A stretch of 64,000 nt of DNA, taken from Neolewinella maritima. Its GTDB lineage: Bacteria; Bacteroidota; Bacteroidia; Chitinophagales; Saprospiraceae. The stretch spans positions 186,001 to 250,000 of the forward strand of contig NZ_CAKLPZ010000005.1 in assembly GCF_923081025.1 (NCBI RefSeq), read 5' to 3'. Positions 33,387 through 42,288 of this stretch are shown piece after piece; the stretch's first letter is position 1; each line of letters begins with the position of its first letter. The notes beneath the pieces were generated by a model. That model saw only the letters and a list, made by a program, of their open reading frames with translations. It searched no databases and was not told where the DNA came from. A program made the translations under genes and the position numbers.

Positions 33387-34643
33387 ATGAAAATTTTGCC
33401 CGTCGCCAGTTGCCTGGTGCTGCTACTGATGGTAGTCACCTCGGCGTACGGGCAGACTCGCCTCAACCTGTTCACCGACTGCGAGTGCAATAAGACGCTG
33501 CTCAAACAGGAGCTCAACTACGTCAACCACACCATCGATCCGGTCAACGCGCAGGTGAACCTCTTCATCGTCACCAACTACCTCAGCAACGGAGGCCGCG
33601 TGTACGACCTGCAGTTCAAGGGGCAGCAGCAACTGGCCGAAAACAGCCTGAGCTTTAAGGTCTCCACCACCGCGGTGATGACCAGCCTGGAGCGCGACGA
33701 ATACCTCAACAAACGCATCGAGCTCGGTCTGGCCGGTTTCCTGGCCGGCACCACCTATGCCGATCTGGTCGACCTCACCGCCCAGGCCCCGCCGGAGCCG
33801 GAAGTGAGTGAAGAGGAAGCCGACGGCAGCGGTAGCGGTGGCGGCAGCAGTGACGGCTGGAACAACTGGATCTTCGAGACCTCCGCCAGCTTCTTCACCA
33901 GCAAGGAAAGTCAGCGCAGCAAGACGCAGGTGCGGCTGGGCTTCGAGGCCGACCGCACCACCCCTGACTGGCGCCTCCGCTTCAGCCCCAACTTCTTCTA
34001 CCGCATAGAAAAGATCAACCAGTCGCAGGGTGAGCCCATCACCTCCGTACGCCGCGATCAGTGGTTCGACGGCAAGGTGGTCAAGAGCATCAGCAACCAC
34101 TGGTCGGTGGGCATTCTGGGCAGCGCCAACTCCTCCACCTACCGCAACATCGACCTGGGCATCTTCCTGGCCCCGGCCATCGAGTATAATATTTTCGACT
34201 ACAATCAGGTGCCCTTCAAGGAATTCACGGTGGCCTACCGGATGGGCTGGGTACGGAATACTTACACCGACACGACCGTCTTTTTCCAGACCCAGGAGAG
34301 CCTGGTGCGCCAGAGTCTGGATATCGACCTGCGGCTGCGCCAGCGCTGGGGTCAGGTATTCGCGGGTATCTCGGCGGCCAACTACATGGACGACTTCAGC
34401 AAGAACCGGCTGTCGCTCGACGCCCGGGCCGACGTGCGCATCATCAAGGGCCTGAGCTTCAATATCGGCGGCAGCTACGACATCATCAATGACCAGATCA
34501 GTCTGCCCGCCCGCGAGATCTCCGAGCAGGACCGCCTGCTGGGTATCACCCAACTAGCCACCAGCTACAGTGCCGACATCAGCGTAGGCTTCAGCTACAC
34601 CTTCGGCTCCCTGTTCAATAACGTCATCAACACCCGGCTCTAG
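33387..34643 (+). CDS. Outer-membrane beta-barrel protein of unknown function
   Basis: The 418-residue protein has a signal peptide (to about residue 22), an N-terminal periplasmic domain with CECNKTLLKQELNYVNHT, a Gly/Ser-rich linker near 148-156 and a C-terminal barrel (about 165-418) of amphipathic strands such as WRLRFSPNFFYRIEKIN, ending in ISVGFSYTFGSLFNNVI. The N-terminal part probably binds a partner or nucleates curli-like structures, but I recognise no family. Convergent with the next gene, with 10 nt between stops. Confidence 0.72.
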   Translation: MKILPVASCLVLLLMVVTSAYGQTRLNLFTDCECNKTLLKQELNYVNHTIDPVNAQVNLFIVTNYLSNGGRVYDLQFKGQQQLAENSLSFKVSTTAVMTSLERDEYLNKRIELGLAGFLAGTTYADLVDLTAQAPPEPEVSEEEADGSGSGGGSSDGWNNWIFETSASFFTSKESQRSKTQVRLGFEADRTTPDWRLRFSPNFFYRIEKINQSQGEPITSVRRDQWFDGKVVKSISNHWSVGILGSANSSTYRNIDLGIFLAPAIEYNIFDYNQVPFKEFTVAYRMGWVRNTYTDTTVFFQTQESLVRQSLDIDLRLRQRWGQVFAGISAANYMDDFSKNRLSLDARADVRIIKGLSFNIGGSYDIINDQISLPAREISEQDRLLGITQLATSYSADISVGFSYTFGSLFNNVINTRL

Positions 34644-34653
34644 CGATCGTGCC

Positions 34654-35097
34654 CTACTGGAATTCCACCGCACCGGCGAACTCCGCCCGGAAGGTATTGA
34701 ACTGCTTGCGGGAGGCGATGAAGCGGACGCGCTTACCGAAGGCACCGGCCCCCTTCAGCTCCAGCGTACAAACCCGGAAGAATAGCAGGCGGCCGTCGAT
34801 GATGCCGCGCACATCGTCGATGAGGTGGTAGCGGGCCGTGCGGAAGTAGTTGCTGACGTAGACGTACTCGCCGTCCGTCTCCACCCGCTTGAGGGGCCAG
34901 AGGACGAAGAAGGACAGACCCAGCCAGGTCAGCAGGACGAAGGTCATGCCGTAGCGCAGCGAGGTGAGTGACACCCCGCCGAAGTAGTGCTCCGGGGAGA
35001 GCCAGATGACCAGTGTGATGCCGGTGAGGACGGTCGTCCAGAACACGGGCAAAAAGAGCTTGAGGAAGAGCGTGATGTTGGAGGATAGACGGAGCAA
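34654..35097 (-). CDS. Two-helix membrane protein with PH-like domain
   Basis: The 147-residue protein has two membrane segments (about 10-32 and 48-68) followed by a small beta domain (about 70-147: VETDGEYVYVSNYFRTARYHLIDDV) that resembles bacterial PH-like domains. Similar small proteins are common and uncharacterised in Bacteroidota. It lies 19 nt downstream of lspA in the same direction and is probably co-transcribed. Confidence 0.7.
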   Translation of the reverse strand: MLRLSSNITLFLKLFLPVFWTTVLTGITLVIWLSPEHYFGGVSLTSLRYGMTFVLLTWLGLSFFVLWPLKRVETDGEYVYVSNYFRTARYHLIDDVRGIIDGRLLFFRVCTLELKGAGAFGKRVRFIASRKQFNTFRAEFAGAVEFQ

Positions 35098-35116
35098 CGG
35101 CGGGTCGGTTTATACT

Positions 35117-35719
35117 TTACTTCTTATAGTAATACAGCAATAACAACACCACCCCGGCCGAAATGGCTACGTCGGCCACATTAAAGATGGGCCGAAAGAA
35201 CAGGTAGGGTGTGCCGCCGACCAGCGGAAACCACTCCGGATACACTCCATAAAAGAGCGGGAAGTAGAACATATCGACCACGCGGCCGAAAAACAGGCTC
35301 TCGTAGCCGCCCGCCGCCGGTAGGAATTCCGCCACCCCGCCGCCGGGGGTAGAGGCCGAAAAGAGCACCCCGTAGAACACACTGTCGATGATATTACCCA
35401 GCGCCCCGGCCGTGATGAAGGCAAAGGCGGTGAGCAGCAGGGGGGAGGCCCGGCGGCGCAGCAGCTCTACCAGGTAGATGCTCAGCACGACGACGGCGCC
35501 GATGCGGAACAGGCTCAGGACCAGCTTACCGATACGGCCGCCGAAACTGAGGCCGAAGGCCATACCGTTGTTTTCGACGAAGTGGATGAGGGCACGGTCT
35601 GCCCCCAGGATGCCGAACTCCTCGCCGTAGGCCATGTGGGTCTTGACCCAGACCTTGAGCAGCTGGTCGAGTAGCAGGACGGCAAAGACGACAAAGCAGA
35701 CGGTGGCCTTACGGGACAT
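35117..35719 (-). CDS. lspA: Lipoprotein signal peptidase (signal peptidase II)
   Basis: The 200-residue protein has four membrane segments and the catalytic aspartate pair in GNIIDSVF and FNVADVAIS. It cleaves the signal peptides of diacylated prolipoproteins, such as those predicted at 35-496, 9286-9597 and 19963-20208. ENNGMAFGL marks the first periplasmic loop. It is about 40 residues longer than E. coli LspA, due to the loop around residues 120-150, as is usual in Bacteroidota. Confidence 0.94.
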   Translation of the reverse strand: MSRKATVCFVVFAVLLLDQLLKVWVKTHMAYGEEFGILGADRALIHFVENNGMAFGLSFGGRIGKLVLSLFRIGAVVVLSIYLVELLRRRASPLLLTAFAFITAGALGNIIDSVFYGVLFSASTPGGGVAEFLPAAGGYESLFFGRVVDMFYFPLFYGVYPEWFPLVGGTPYLFFRPIFNVADVAISAGVVLLLLYYYKK

Positions 35720-35815
35720 AGGGGCGTGGTGAAAGGCCTAAACGAAAGCAACCCCTCCGCGATGGGCGAAGAGGTTGGCAATTTACGTAATCGACTTTGT
35801 ATCGGTGGCCGCCGG

Positions 35816-36184
35816 TCAGCGGTTCTGCTTGGCCTGAATGCTCAGGGTAGTGTGGGGTACGATGCGCAGGCGCTCGGCGCTGATGAGCGTGCCGGTCTGC
35901 CGGCAGATGCCGTATACCTTGTTGTGGATGCGCAGCAGGGCGTTCTCCAGGTGCTGGATCAGCTGCTGCTGCCGCACCGCCAGGCGGTTGATGTCTTCGT
36001 TAGTGGCGGTGGTGCTCCCGTCGTCCAGGCCCCGGGGGCGACCGTCTTCACTGTTCGTCTGCTCGCTCATTTGCTCGCGGTAAAACTGTAGTTGGCGACG
36101 CGCTTCGTCTAGTTTGGCGTCAATGATCGTTTTAAATTCGGCCAGCTCTGCATCACTGTACCTAGTCTGTTGTTGTGTTTGCAT
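35816..36184 (-). CDS. TraR/DksA-family regulator with incomplete zinc finger
   Basis: The 122-residue protein has a long N-terminal coiled coil (about 10-75) and a short C-terminal element GICRQTGTLISAERLRIVPHTTLSI. Only one of the four zinc-finger cysteines remains, which is common in Bacteroidota members. By homology it would act in the RNA polymerase secondary channel. I chose ATG 36184; a longer frame upstream is hydrophobic and non-coding in appearance. A TATATTTG box lies upstream at 36226-36233. Confidence 0.87.
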   Translation of the reverse strand: MQTQQQTRYSDAELAEFKTIIDAKLDEARRQLQFYREQMSEQTNSEDGRPRGLDDGSTTATNEDINRLAVRQQQLIQHLENALLRIHNKVYGICRQTGTLISAERLRIVPHTTLSIQAKQNR

Positions 36185-36225
36185 GGTGTGGTGCTTTATG
36201 ATCAACACTATTCGCAATAGGTACA

Positions 36226-36233
36226 CAAATATA
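36226..36233 (-). promoter_or_regulatory. Promoter -7 box TATATTTG for the DksA-like gene
   Basis: An exact TAnnTTTG match on the minus strand, 41 nt before the ATG. Two TTGCG-containing copies of a short direct repeat lie just upstream of it. Confidence 0.5.
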
Positions 36234-36410
36234 ACCGCAATACCCATACGGTGCATATCGCAATAAAGTTAAACTCCCACCTAACAAACGCTTTCCCCTA
36301 CCCCATATCACCACTTTAACTTCTGTTTTCACTGTCCCGTACTTACCTGTTCGCCGTTTCGGTGACTGCGCATTATCCCGCTAACCCGTACGGATCACCC
36401 CACACGCTCC

Positions 36411-36875
36411 ATGACCCCCCGCCGCATCGTATCCACGACCACCGTCCCCCGCCCCCTGGCCACTACCTGGGAGTTCTTCAGCCGCCCCGAGAACCTCGAA
36501 AAGCTCACCCCCCCGAAGGTCAAATTTGAATTCCTCACCCCCGTAGCCGGCGTGGAGATGTACGAGGGCATCGTGATCCAGTACCGCATCACTCCCTTTC
36601 CGGGCTTCACCACCGACTGGGTCACCGAGATTACCCACATCCGCCACCACGCGCACTTCATCGACGACCAGCGTGTAGGCCCCTTCGCTCTCTGGCACCA
36701 CCAGCACCACTTCCGCGCCATCGACGACCATACCACCGAGATGCGTGATATCCTCCACTACCAGGCCCCCCTCGGCATCCTGGGCACCATCGCCGACAAG
36801 CTATTCGTCCACCGCCAGGTACAGCAGATCTTCACGGATCGGGAAGAAGCTATTACCAGACTTTTCCCGGTTTAG
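36411..36875 (+). CDS. SRPBCC-family ligand-binding protein
   Basis: The 154-residue protein has the START/SRPBCC-like pattern RPLATTWEFFSRPENLEKLTPP near the N-terminus, mixed strands, and the C-terminal long helix region APLGILGTIADKLFVHRQV. Such proteins bind small hydrophobic ligands; some are annotated as cell-division inhibitors without evidence. It is rich in His (HHAHF and HHQHHF), which is unusual. Convergent with the zinc-ribbon gene; the gap is filled by mini-hairpins. Confidence 0.82.
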   Translation: MTPRRIVSTTTVPRPLATTWEFFSRPENLEKLTPPKVKFEFLTPVAGVEMYEGIVIQYRITPFPGFTTDWVTEITHIRHHAHFIDDQRVGPFALWHHQHHFRAIDDHTTEMRDILHYQAPLGILGTIADKLFVHRQVQQIFTDREEAITRLFPV

Positions 36876-36880
36876 ATCAC

Positions 36881-36955
36881 CTAACCAGCCGAAGGCGTCT
36901 AACCAGCCGATAGGCGTCTAACCAGCCGAAGGCGTCTAACCCCGGCGCAGCCGGC
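36881..36955. repeat. Tandem 18-19-bp mini-hairpin repeats between convergent genes
   Basis: Three units of CTAACCAGCCGAAGGCGT type (the middle one with a GATA loop) are followed by CTAACCCCGGCGCAGCCGG, whose stem CCGGC-GCA-GCCGG (36942-36954) differs from the others but keeps base pairing. The GTCTA linker also appears in the hairpin cluster at 39448-39536. Confidence 0.75.
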
Positions 36956-36956
36956 T

Positions 36957-37316
36957 CTACTCCACATACTCCTGCCGCTTGATCAGCAGCACCCATTCCC
37001 CCTCCTCGACCTTGTAGCCGTAGTCGTAGCAGAAATGGTACAGCGTCTTATTGCGGGTGATGTACTCGTTGGTGAAGTAGCGAAATTTGAAGCCGCGGTC
37101 GATCATGCGTTCCCGCTTTACGTTGGCCTTGCCGTCGGGGTTGAGCTCGGCCAGTACGTTGCGGTTGTGGCGCAGAATATTATTGATGCTGCGCTGGAAG
37201 ACCTGCTCCTCGGCCCGCGCCCGGTTGTGGAAGGTGGCCCGGCAGGCGGCGGAGCAATACTTCTTATCGGAGCGGCCAGTGTACTCCTCCCCGCATTCAG
37301 GACAAATCCGTTTCAT
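36957..37316 (-). CDS. Small zinc-ribbon protein, conserved in Bacteroidota
   Basis: The 119-residue protein starts [32 protein letters not shown], a four-cysteine zinc ribbon (C5, C8, C21, C25) of the type found in DNA- or RNA-contacting proteins. A basic, Asn/Arg-rich helix and a C-terminal mixed domain ending VLLIKRQEYVE follow. Function unknown. Its ATG overlaps the stop of the upstream spermidine-synthase-like gene by four bases (ATGA), indicating coupled translation. Confidence 0.82.
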   Translation of the reverse strand: MKRICPECGEEYTGRSDKKYCSAACRATFHNRARAEEQVFQRSINNILRHNRNVLAELNPDGKANVKRERMIDRGFKFRYFTNEYITRNKTLYHFCYDYGYKVEEGEWVLLIKRQEYVE

Positions 37317-38014
37317 TCCGGCAAATTAAGGAACTTGCCATCGTTGACCAGCAGGTAGTTGCCCCCCGTATCATACAGGTACGCTGCCGCGAACGCAGGT
37401 GCAAAGGTCTCGGTGAAGTAGGCCTTCGCGGCGTTGCGGTCCGGTATACTGGACGCGATGCGGTTATAGACCAGCGCACCGCCGGGCAGTAGGGTCTCGC
37501 GGCACAGGGCCAGGAAGTCTACGTGATCCAGGTGTGCGGGTACCGTAGCATCCTGAAACACATCCACGCAGATCAGGTCGAAACGCCGCTCATCCAGCTG
37601 CAGGAACGCCAGTGCATCGGCCTGTACCACCTCAATGGGGGCGGCCAGGCCCGGCAGACTATACTTGCTGGCCAGGGCGATGATCACCGGATCGATCTCT
37701 ACGGCCACGAAGGTGTAGTCTACGCCGATGTACCGTTCCAGCAGTTCGGGGATACTGCCCAGGCCCAGGCCCAGCACGAGGACCGAGGCCCGCTCCGGCA
37801 GGTGGTCGTAGTCGAAGACCTCGAAGAGCCGGCGGAAGTTGAGGTAGTAATCTCCGAAACTATAGATAGCATCCTCGGCCACTAGCTGCAGGCGGCCGTG
37901 TACGATGCAGACCTCCAGGTAGGCGTTGTAGTCGGAGGCCGTAACCTCCAGGCGCTGCTCCCACAGGTAACTGAGCCAGTAGCGAAGACGGGAGACGGAG
38001 GTAGGGCGCGGCAT
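37313..38014 (-). CDS. Spermidine-synthase-like methyltransferase fold protein
   Basis: The 233-residue protein has a Rossmann-type domain with [16 protein letters not shown] (nucleotide/SAM loop), [23 protein letters not shown] and [11 protein letters not shown], the order seen in polyamine synthase-like enzymes. Because the Asp following the family's usual proton-acceptor Tyr region is not clear, I do not assign polyamine synthesis. A TACCTTCG box lies 7 nt before the ATG. It forms a two-gene operon with the zinc-ribbon gene. Confidence 0.8.
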   Translation of the reverse strand: MPRPTSVSRLRYWLSYLWEQRLEVTASDYNAYLEVCIVHGRLQLVAEDAIYSFGDYYLNFRRLFEVFDYDHLPERASVLVLGLGLGSIPELLERYIGVDYTFVAVEIDPVIIALASKYSLPGLAAPIEVVQADALAFLQLDERRFDLICVDVFQDATVPAHLDHVDFLALCRETLLPGGALVYNRIASSIPDRNAAKAYFTETFAPAFAAAYLYDTGGNYLLVNDGKFLNLPE

Positions 38015-38021
38015 CGGCCTA

Positions 38022-38029
38022 CGAAGGTA
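38022..38029 (-). promoter_or_regulatory. Promoter-like box TACCTTCG, 7 nt before ATG
   Basis: On the minus strand TACCTTCG is followed by seven bases and the ATG at 38014, the same distance as the TACCTTTG box of pheT. Confidence 0.45.
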
Positions 38030-38138
38030 CCCTTGCGCGTTCGATGTCTGGACCGATCGCTTACCTTTATCCTCAACCCCCGGCCAGCCGCCGCGTTACT
38101 CCAAGCGAATTCAGCATCCACCCAACCTAACCTTACGT

Positions 38139-39443
38139 ATGAGCATCGTCGAAATGAAAGTCCCGGTCATCGGGGAAAGCGTCACCGAAGTCACCCTGAG
38201 CGAATGGCTCAAGGGCGATGGCGACTACGTAGAGCTCGACGAGCCCATCTGTGAATTCGAGTCCGACAAGGCCACCCTGGAGTTCCCCGCCGAGGCCGCC
38301 GGTAAACTGATCTACGTAGCCGGTGAGGGCGACGACCTGAAGATCGGTGCCCTGGTCGCCAAGATCGATACCTCGGCAACGAACGGCTCGTCCGCCGAAA
38401 GTGCGAGCACTCCATCGGCCGAGCCAGCCGCAGCAGCCCCTGCAGCAGCCCCCTCGTCCGATGAGCAAAAGGCCCCGGCGGACCAAACCACTTACGCTAC
38501 TGGTACCACCGGTCCGGCCGCCGGCAAGATCCTGCGGGAAGCCGACGTAGACCCCAAGAGCGTCAACGGCACCGGCCGCGATGGCCGCATCACCAAGGCC
38601 GACGCCCAGCAGGCCACGCAGGCCAAGACCACCGCACCCGCGGCCCCCGCCGTCGCTGCCCCCCCGGCCGCTGGCGTACAGGTCACCGGCACCAGCGGTA
38701 AGGTAGCTGCTACCCACGCCGGACAGAGCGCCTTCAGCCGCGACACGCGCACCGAGAAGATGAGCCGCATGCGCCGCACCATCGCCAGCCGGCTGGTCAG
38801 CGCCAAGAATGAAACGGCCATGCTCACCACCTTCAATGAGGTAGACCTGAGCGCCGTGATGGCCCTGCGCAGTAGTGTACAGGATAAGTTCGTGAAGAAG
38901 CACGGCGTCAAGCTCGGCTTCATGTCCCTGTTCGCCAAGGCCTGCGCCCAGGTGCTCATGGAGATGCCCGATGTGAACGCCGAGATCAGTGCCGACGAGA
39001 AGGAACTCATATACCACGACTACGTAGACATCAGTTTCGCCGTCTCCACCCCCACGGGACTGGTCGTACCCCCGATCCATAACATCGAGTCGCTCCACTT
39101 CGCCGAGATCGAAACCAAGCTCAAGGAACTGGCCGCCAAGGCCCGCGACAATAAGCTGAGCATCGACGAGATGAGCGGCGGCACCTTCACGATCACCAAC
39201 GGTGGCGTGTTCGGCAGTATGATGAGTACGCCCATCATCAACAAGCCACAGTCGGCTATCCTGGGCATGCACAACATCATCGAGCGCCCCGTGGCCGTAG
39301 ACGGACAAGTCGTCATCCGCCCCATGATGTACCTGGCCCTCAGCTACGACCACCGCGTCATCGACGGCAGCAGCTCAGTCACCTTCCTGGTCAAGGTGAA
39401 GGCGTTGCTGGAGGATCCTACGTTGCTGTTGTTAGGACTGTAG
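38139..39443 (+). CDS. odhB: Dihydrolipoyl succinyltransferase (2-oxoglutarate dehydrogenase E2)
   Basis: The 434-residue protein has an N-terminal lipoyl domain with the modified Lys44 in ESDKATLEF, an Ala/Pro-rich linker (about 85-125), a peripheral-subunit-binding domain (about 128-165: [23 protein letters not shown] in two parts) and a C-terminal acyltransferase domain with SYDHRVIDG (His405, Asp409). The E2 of the 2-oxoglutarate complex transfers succinyl groups to CoA in the TCA cycle. The E1 (odhA) is not adjacent. A TACCTTTA box lies at 38062-38069. Confidence 0.93.
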   Translation: MSIVEMKVPVIGESVTEVTLSEWLKGDGDYVELDEPICEFESDKATLEFPAEAAGKLIYVAGEGDDLKIGALVAKIDTSATNGSSAESASTPSAEPAAAAPAAAPSSDEQKAPADQTTYATGTTGPAAGKILREADVDPKSVNGTGRDGRITKADAQQATQAKTTAPAAPAVAAPPAAGVQVTGTSGKVAATHAGQSAFSRDTRTEKMSRMRRTIASRLVSAKNETAMLTTFNEVDLSAVMALRSSVQDKFVKKHGVKLGFMSLFAKACAQVLMEMPDVNAEISADEKELIYHDYVDISFAVSTPTGLVVPPIHNIESLHFAEIETKLKELAAKARDNKLSIDEMSGGTFTITNGGVFGSMMSTPIINKPQSAILGMHNIIERPVAVDGQVVIRPMMYLALSYDHRVIDGSSSVTFLVKVKALLEDPTLLLLGL

Positions 39444-39447
39444 GTAG

Positions 39448-39536
39448 ACCCTTCGGGTAGACGGTCTACCCGCGAAGCGGTCTACTCTGCCCTAAGGCAG
39501 TCTACTCCCTTTAGGGTCTGCGTCGCCGCAGGCGAC
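39448..39536. repeat. Cluster of mini-hairpins with GTCTAC linkers
   Basis: Five small hairpins with different stems follow each other: ACCC-TTC-GGGT (39448-39458), CCGC-GAA-GCGG (39470-39480), CTGCC-CTAA-GGCAG (39487-39500), CCC-TTTA-GGG (39507-39516) and GTCGCC-GCA-GGCGAC (39522-39536). Most are separated by TCTACT or GTAGAC-like linkers. The cluster exactly fills the gap between two convergent stop codons. Confidence 0.75.
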
Positions 39537-40670
39537 TCAATACACCTCAATATCCCCATAGTTAGTAGTCACCTTGATCAGGCCGCTGCCGCTGCCCTTC
39601 TTGGTGCCCTTCACGGATTCCGTGTTGCTTTCGTTGGCTACGTTGCGGGGGCTGAGCTCGCCGGTGGGGGCATCGATGTCGCCGTAGCGGGCGGAGAGGT
39701 CTAGGGTATAGCCGGCCTCGTTGGCTACGTCGATCTGGACGTCGGTGTAGGAGGCCCGGATGTCGACGTGGTCGAAGCCGGCCAGGAGGGAGCCTACTTC
39801 TACGTCGCCGTAGCTGGCGTCTACTTCCAGCACCTGGGTGACGGTGCCCAGCTCGAACTCCGTGTAGTTACCGTCGAGGTAGACGCGGTCTACCCGCTCT
39901 ACGGACAGTTCGTTGTAGTTGCCGTTGAGGCGGATCTCGGTGGCGGACTGTACGTCGATCTCCTCGTAGCCTACGTCCAGCCGCAGCACGCCGCGGACCG
40001 TGCCGAAGCGGACCTCGCTGTAGCGGCCGTCGTAGCGTAGCTCGCCGGCGTTGCGGAAGCTGCCCTCGCTGTAGCGCAGTTTGACCAGGCTGTTGGTGCC
40101 GACCTGCTCGACGCGGGCCGAGCCGTAGCTGATGCTCATCTCGGTAGCGGCCGTCAGCTTGCCGGCGACCAGGTCACCGTAGCCTACATTGAGGACGGTG
40201 GCTCCGCTCAGACTGGGTAGCTCTACGTCGCAGTACTTGGCCTCGACGTCGAGACGGACGGTGGCGGGCATAGTTACCGTATAGTAGATCTTAAAGTCGT
40301 CGTTGCTGTTGCCGCCCGTGATGAAGCTCCACCAACTGTTGTTGTTGCCCGACCCGATGGTCGTAGTAGCGGATACGCTATTGCCACCGCCACGCAGGCT
40401 TACGTCGATCCGTTCCAGGACCTTTTCGAACTCGTCTTTGTCACTGGCCTGTACCTTGATGAGCACATCGATCTTGACCCGGGGCTGTGACCAGGTGACG
40501 ACCTTGATCTCACCGTAGCGGTTGTCCAGGCTCACGCGTCCGTCGCTGCTGATGTCGAAGGTTTCGGACAGTCGTTTTTCGAAGTCGGTCAGCGGGACGG
40601 TCGTGGCGTACGCGCGGCCGGGTAGCAGGAATGCCACTACGGCCAGGAGGAGGATAAAATTAGCTTTCAT
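39537..40670 (-). CDS. DUF4097 family envelope protein
   Basis: The 377-residue protein has a signal peptide (to about residue 22, PGRAYA) and a long right-handed-helix-like series of short strands (SEVRFGTVRG, LNGNYNELSVERV, LDGNYTEFELGTV, DASYGDVEVGSL), the DUF4097 adhesin-like pattern. It is the last gene of a sigma-factor, anti-sigma-like, DUF4097 unit and overlaps the preceding gene by 11 nt. It is probably an envelope-stress or surface protein controlled by that sigma factor. Confidence 0.85.
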   Translation of the reverse strand: MKANFILLLAVVAFLLPGRAYATTVPLTDFEKRLSETFDISSDGRVSLDNRYGEIKVVTWSQPRVKIDVLIKVQASDKDEFEKVLERIDVSLRGGGNSVSATTTIGSGNNNSWWSFITGGNSNDDFKIYYTVTMPATVRLDVEAKYCDVELPSLSGATVLNVGYGDLVAGKLTAATEMSISYGSARVEQVGTNSLVKLRYSEGSFRNAGELRYDGRYSEVRFGTVRGVLRLDVGYEEIDVQSATEIRLNGNYNELSVERVDRVYLDGNYTEFELGTVTQVLEVDASYGDVEVGSLLAGFDHVDIRASYTDVQIDVANEAGYTLDLSARYGDIDAPTGELSPRNVANESNTESVKGTKKGSGSGLIKVTTNYGDIEVY

Positions 40671-41364
40671 GAGTAGACGTATTGGAACGGGGCCAGGGGG
40701 CTCCGGGGGAGTTTGATTGGGGAAAATGTTGCTGAATACGCAGCAGGATATCGAGTTTGGTGCGATGGGCCTCGATGAGTTGGTTGACGAGCATGGGGCG
40801 CTGGCTTTCGGGTACTTCCAGTAGCTGATTGCGAATCTCCGCCGTGGCGGCATCCAGCTCACGCAGGTCGCGCCGCAGTTGGGGGTCATCATTGACCAGG
40901 TCGACCTTAGTGAGTTCGGCATCGATGCGTTGCTGATAGAAGCGCTCGGCCTCCGCCAGTTCGGGGTGGAGTCGTTCGAGTTGCTGGGCTACGGTCTGTT
41001 CCTGTCCGGCCCGGTAGCCCGCCCGGTTGCCGAAGCGGTAGGCGGTGAACATGAGCAGCAGGGAGGCCGCGATAGCCATGAGGTACAGGAAGGTGCGCCG
41101 GCGGCGGTGGGTGACCTTCAGCGCGGGTCCTGACTTGGTCGGGAGTGCGATGACCTGGTCGAACTGCAGAGAGGGCGTGGCGTCATCAAAGGCCTCCCGG
41201 TGCTCGGCCACGAAGGACTCGAGGGGGTCCGTCGTGACCGTTTCGTCAGCGTCGCCGGCCGACAATGCGGCTTCCACCCGGTCCCAGAGGCCGGCGGGGG
41301 GCGTGGCGTCGTCGAAGTCCGCCCGGTGGTCCTGAATGTAGTCTTGGAGTTTATCGGTGTGCAT
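40660..41364 (-). CDS. Putative anti-sigma factor with one membrane helix
   Basis: The 234-residue protein has two tandem copies of a short motif, YIQDHRADFDDATP (8-21) and FVAEHREAFDDATP (about 46-59), then one membrane helix (about 87-105) and a helical periplasmic part (about 110-234). Its place between the ECF sigma gene and DUF4097 and its one-pass topology suggest an anti-sigma role; it lacks the classic zinc-binding ZAS motif, so this is inferred from context. It overlaps the next gene by 11 nt. Confidence 0.7.
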   Translation of the reverse strand: MHTDKLQDYIQDHRADFDDATPPAGLWDRVEAALSAGDADETVTTDPLESFVAEHREAFDDATPSLQFDQVIALPTKSGPALKVTHRRRRTFLYLMAIAASLLLMFTAYRFGNRAGYRAGQEQTVAQQLERLHPELAEAERFYQQRIDAELTKVDLVNDDPQLRRDLRELDAATAEIRNQLLEVPESQRPMLVNQLIEAHRTKLDILLRIQQHFPQSNSPGAPWPRSNTSTHES

Positions 41365-41371
41365 GATCGTT

Positions 41372-41929
41372 TTATTGAGGGGTGGTGAGCAGCTGGGCCA
41401 GGCGCCTGCGGGCCCGGCTGTACTGCGACTTGGAGGTGCCAACGCTGATCCCGAGGATCTGGCTGATCTCCTCGTGGTCGTAGCCCTCGAACAGGTACAG
41501 ACTAAGGACTACGCGGTAGCCCTCGCTCAGTTGACGTACCGCCGCGCGGATCCGCTCTACGGTGTAGCAGGGCGCGTCCAGGGGCGTGTCTTCCTCCGTT
41601 GAGCCGTGGTCGTGGCGTACCGGATCGAAGGCCGTGGTGAGCAGGCGTCGCTTTTTGAGGTGATCGATACAGCGGTTGACCACGATGCGCTTGATCCACG
41701 CGCTGACCGAAGCCTCGAAGTTAAAGGTGTTGATCTTGCTGAAGACCTGTACAAAGGCCAGTTGGAGCACGTCCTCGGCGTCGTGGGCGTGCTTGAGGAT
41801 TCGGAGGCAGACGTTGTACATCGGCTTAGCGTAGTGGCCGTACAGCTGGCGCTGGGCCGTACGGTCTTTACGCTGGCATCCGAGTACGATGTCCCGGTGG
41901 GTATCCCGGTAGTCGGCGGCGGTCGGCAT
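41372..41929 (-). CDS. ECF-type RNA polymerase sigma factor
   Basis: The 185-residue protein has region 2 (about 20-90: AEDVLQLAFVQVFSKI with the -10 recognition helix, SAWIKRIVVNRCIDHLKKR) and region 4 (about 125-180: YRVVLSLYLFEGYDHEEISQILGISVGTSKSQYSRARRRL). It would direct polymerase to its own operon and a small regulon. ATG 41929 is the first start giving a normal N-terminus. The anti-sigma-like gene begins 8 nt after its stop. Confidence 0.93.
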   Translation of the reverse strand: MPTAADYRDTHRDIVLGCQRKDRTAQRQLYGHYAKPMYNVCLRILKHAHDAEDVLQLAFVQVFSKINTFNFEASVSAWIKRIVVNRCIDHLKKRRLLTTAFDPVRHDHGSTEEDTPLDAPCYTVERIRAAVRQLSEGYRVVLSLYLFEGYDHEEISQILGISVGTSKSQYSRARRRLAQLLTTPQ

Positions 41930-42288
41930 GGTGAATATGATTGGGTGAGCTCCCACAGGGGTGATTTGACGGGGTGTGTACGTGTATACGGGAAAGGACG
42001 AGACCGCACCCTCAGGGTTGCACCGGATAGCATCGATCGGCTCCACCGGAAGAAATAGTCAGCTGTGGAGTGACCGTTTCCGGATCGGGAGTCTTTCGTA
42101 CAGGGGATACCCTGCTGCCTATCGTTGACAAAATACGTTTTAGTTGAACCTCTACGGACCGATCGGCTTATGATACCTCCGGGCGAGTACACAGCGAATT
42201 TTTACTCCTGATCGCCGGATCCCGAACATTTGTGAATTAAATCGACATATAATCGGGACCCACTAGTCTATTACTAACCTACATTTTT
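41930..42288. other. Divergent regulatory region
   Basis: The 359 bp between the sigma-factor gene and the large barrel gene hold no gene. A small hairpin CAGGG-GATA-CCCTG lies at 42101-42114, and TTTG (42229-42232) with TATAAT (42248-42253) is a weak promoter candidate for the plus-strand gene. Confidence 0.4.

Noticed and set aside
33423-34553. 376-codon minus-strand frame inside the outer-membrane protein gene
   Set aside because: It is an antisense shadow of a plus-strand gene that has a signal peptide and barrel pattern; the antisense translation is Val/Gly/Ala-rich without motifs.
36881-36955. Short tandem repeat array as CRISPR or VNTR in a gene
   Set aside because: Units of 18-19 bp have no spacers of independent sequence and lie wholly between stop codons.
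38133-39353. 406-codon minus-strand frame opposite odhB
   Set aside because: Antisense shadow of a clear E2 acyltransferase gene; the His/Gly-rich translation is typical of such shadows.
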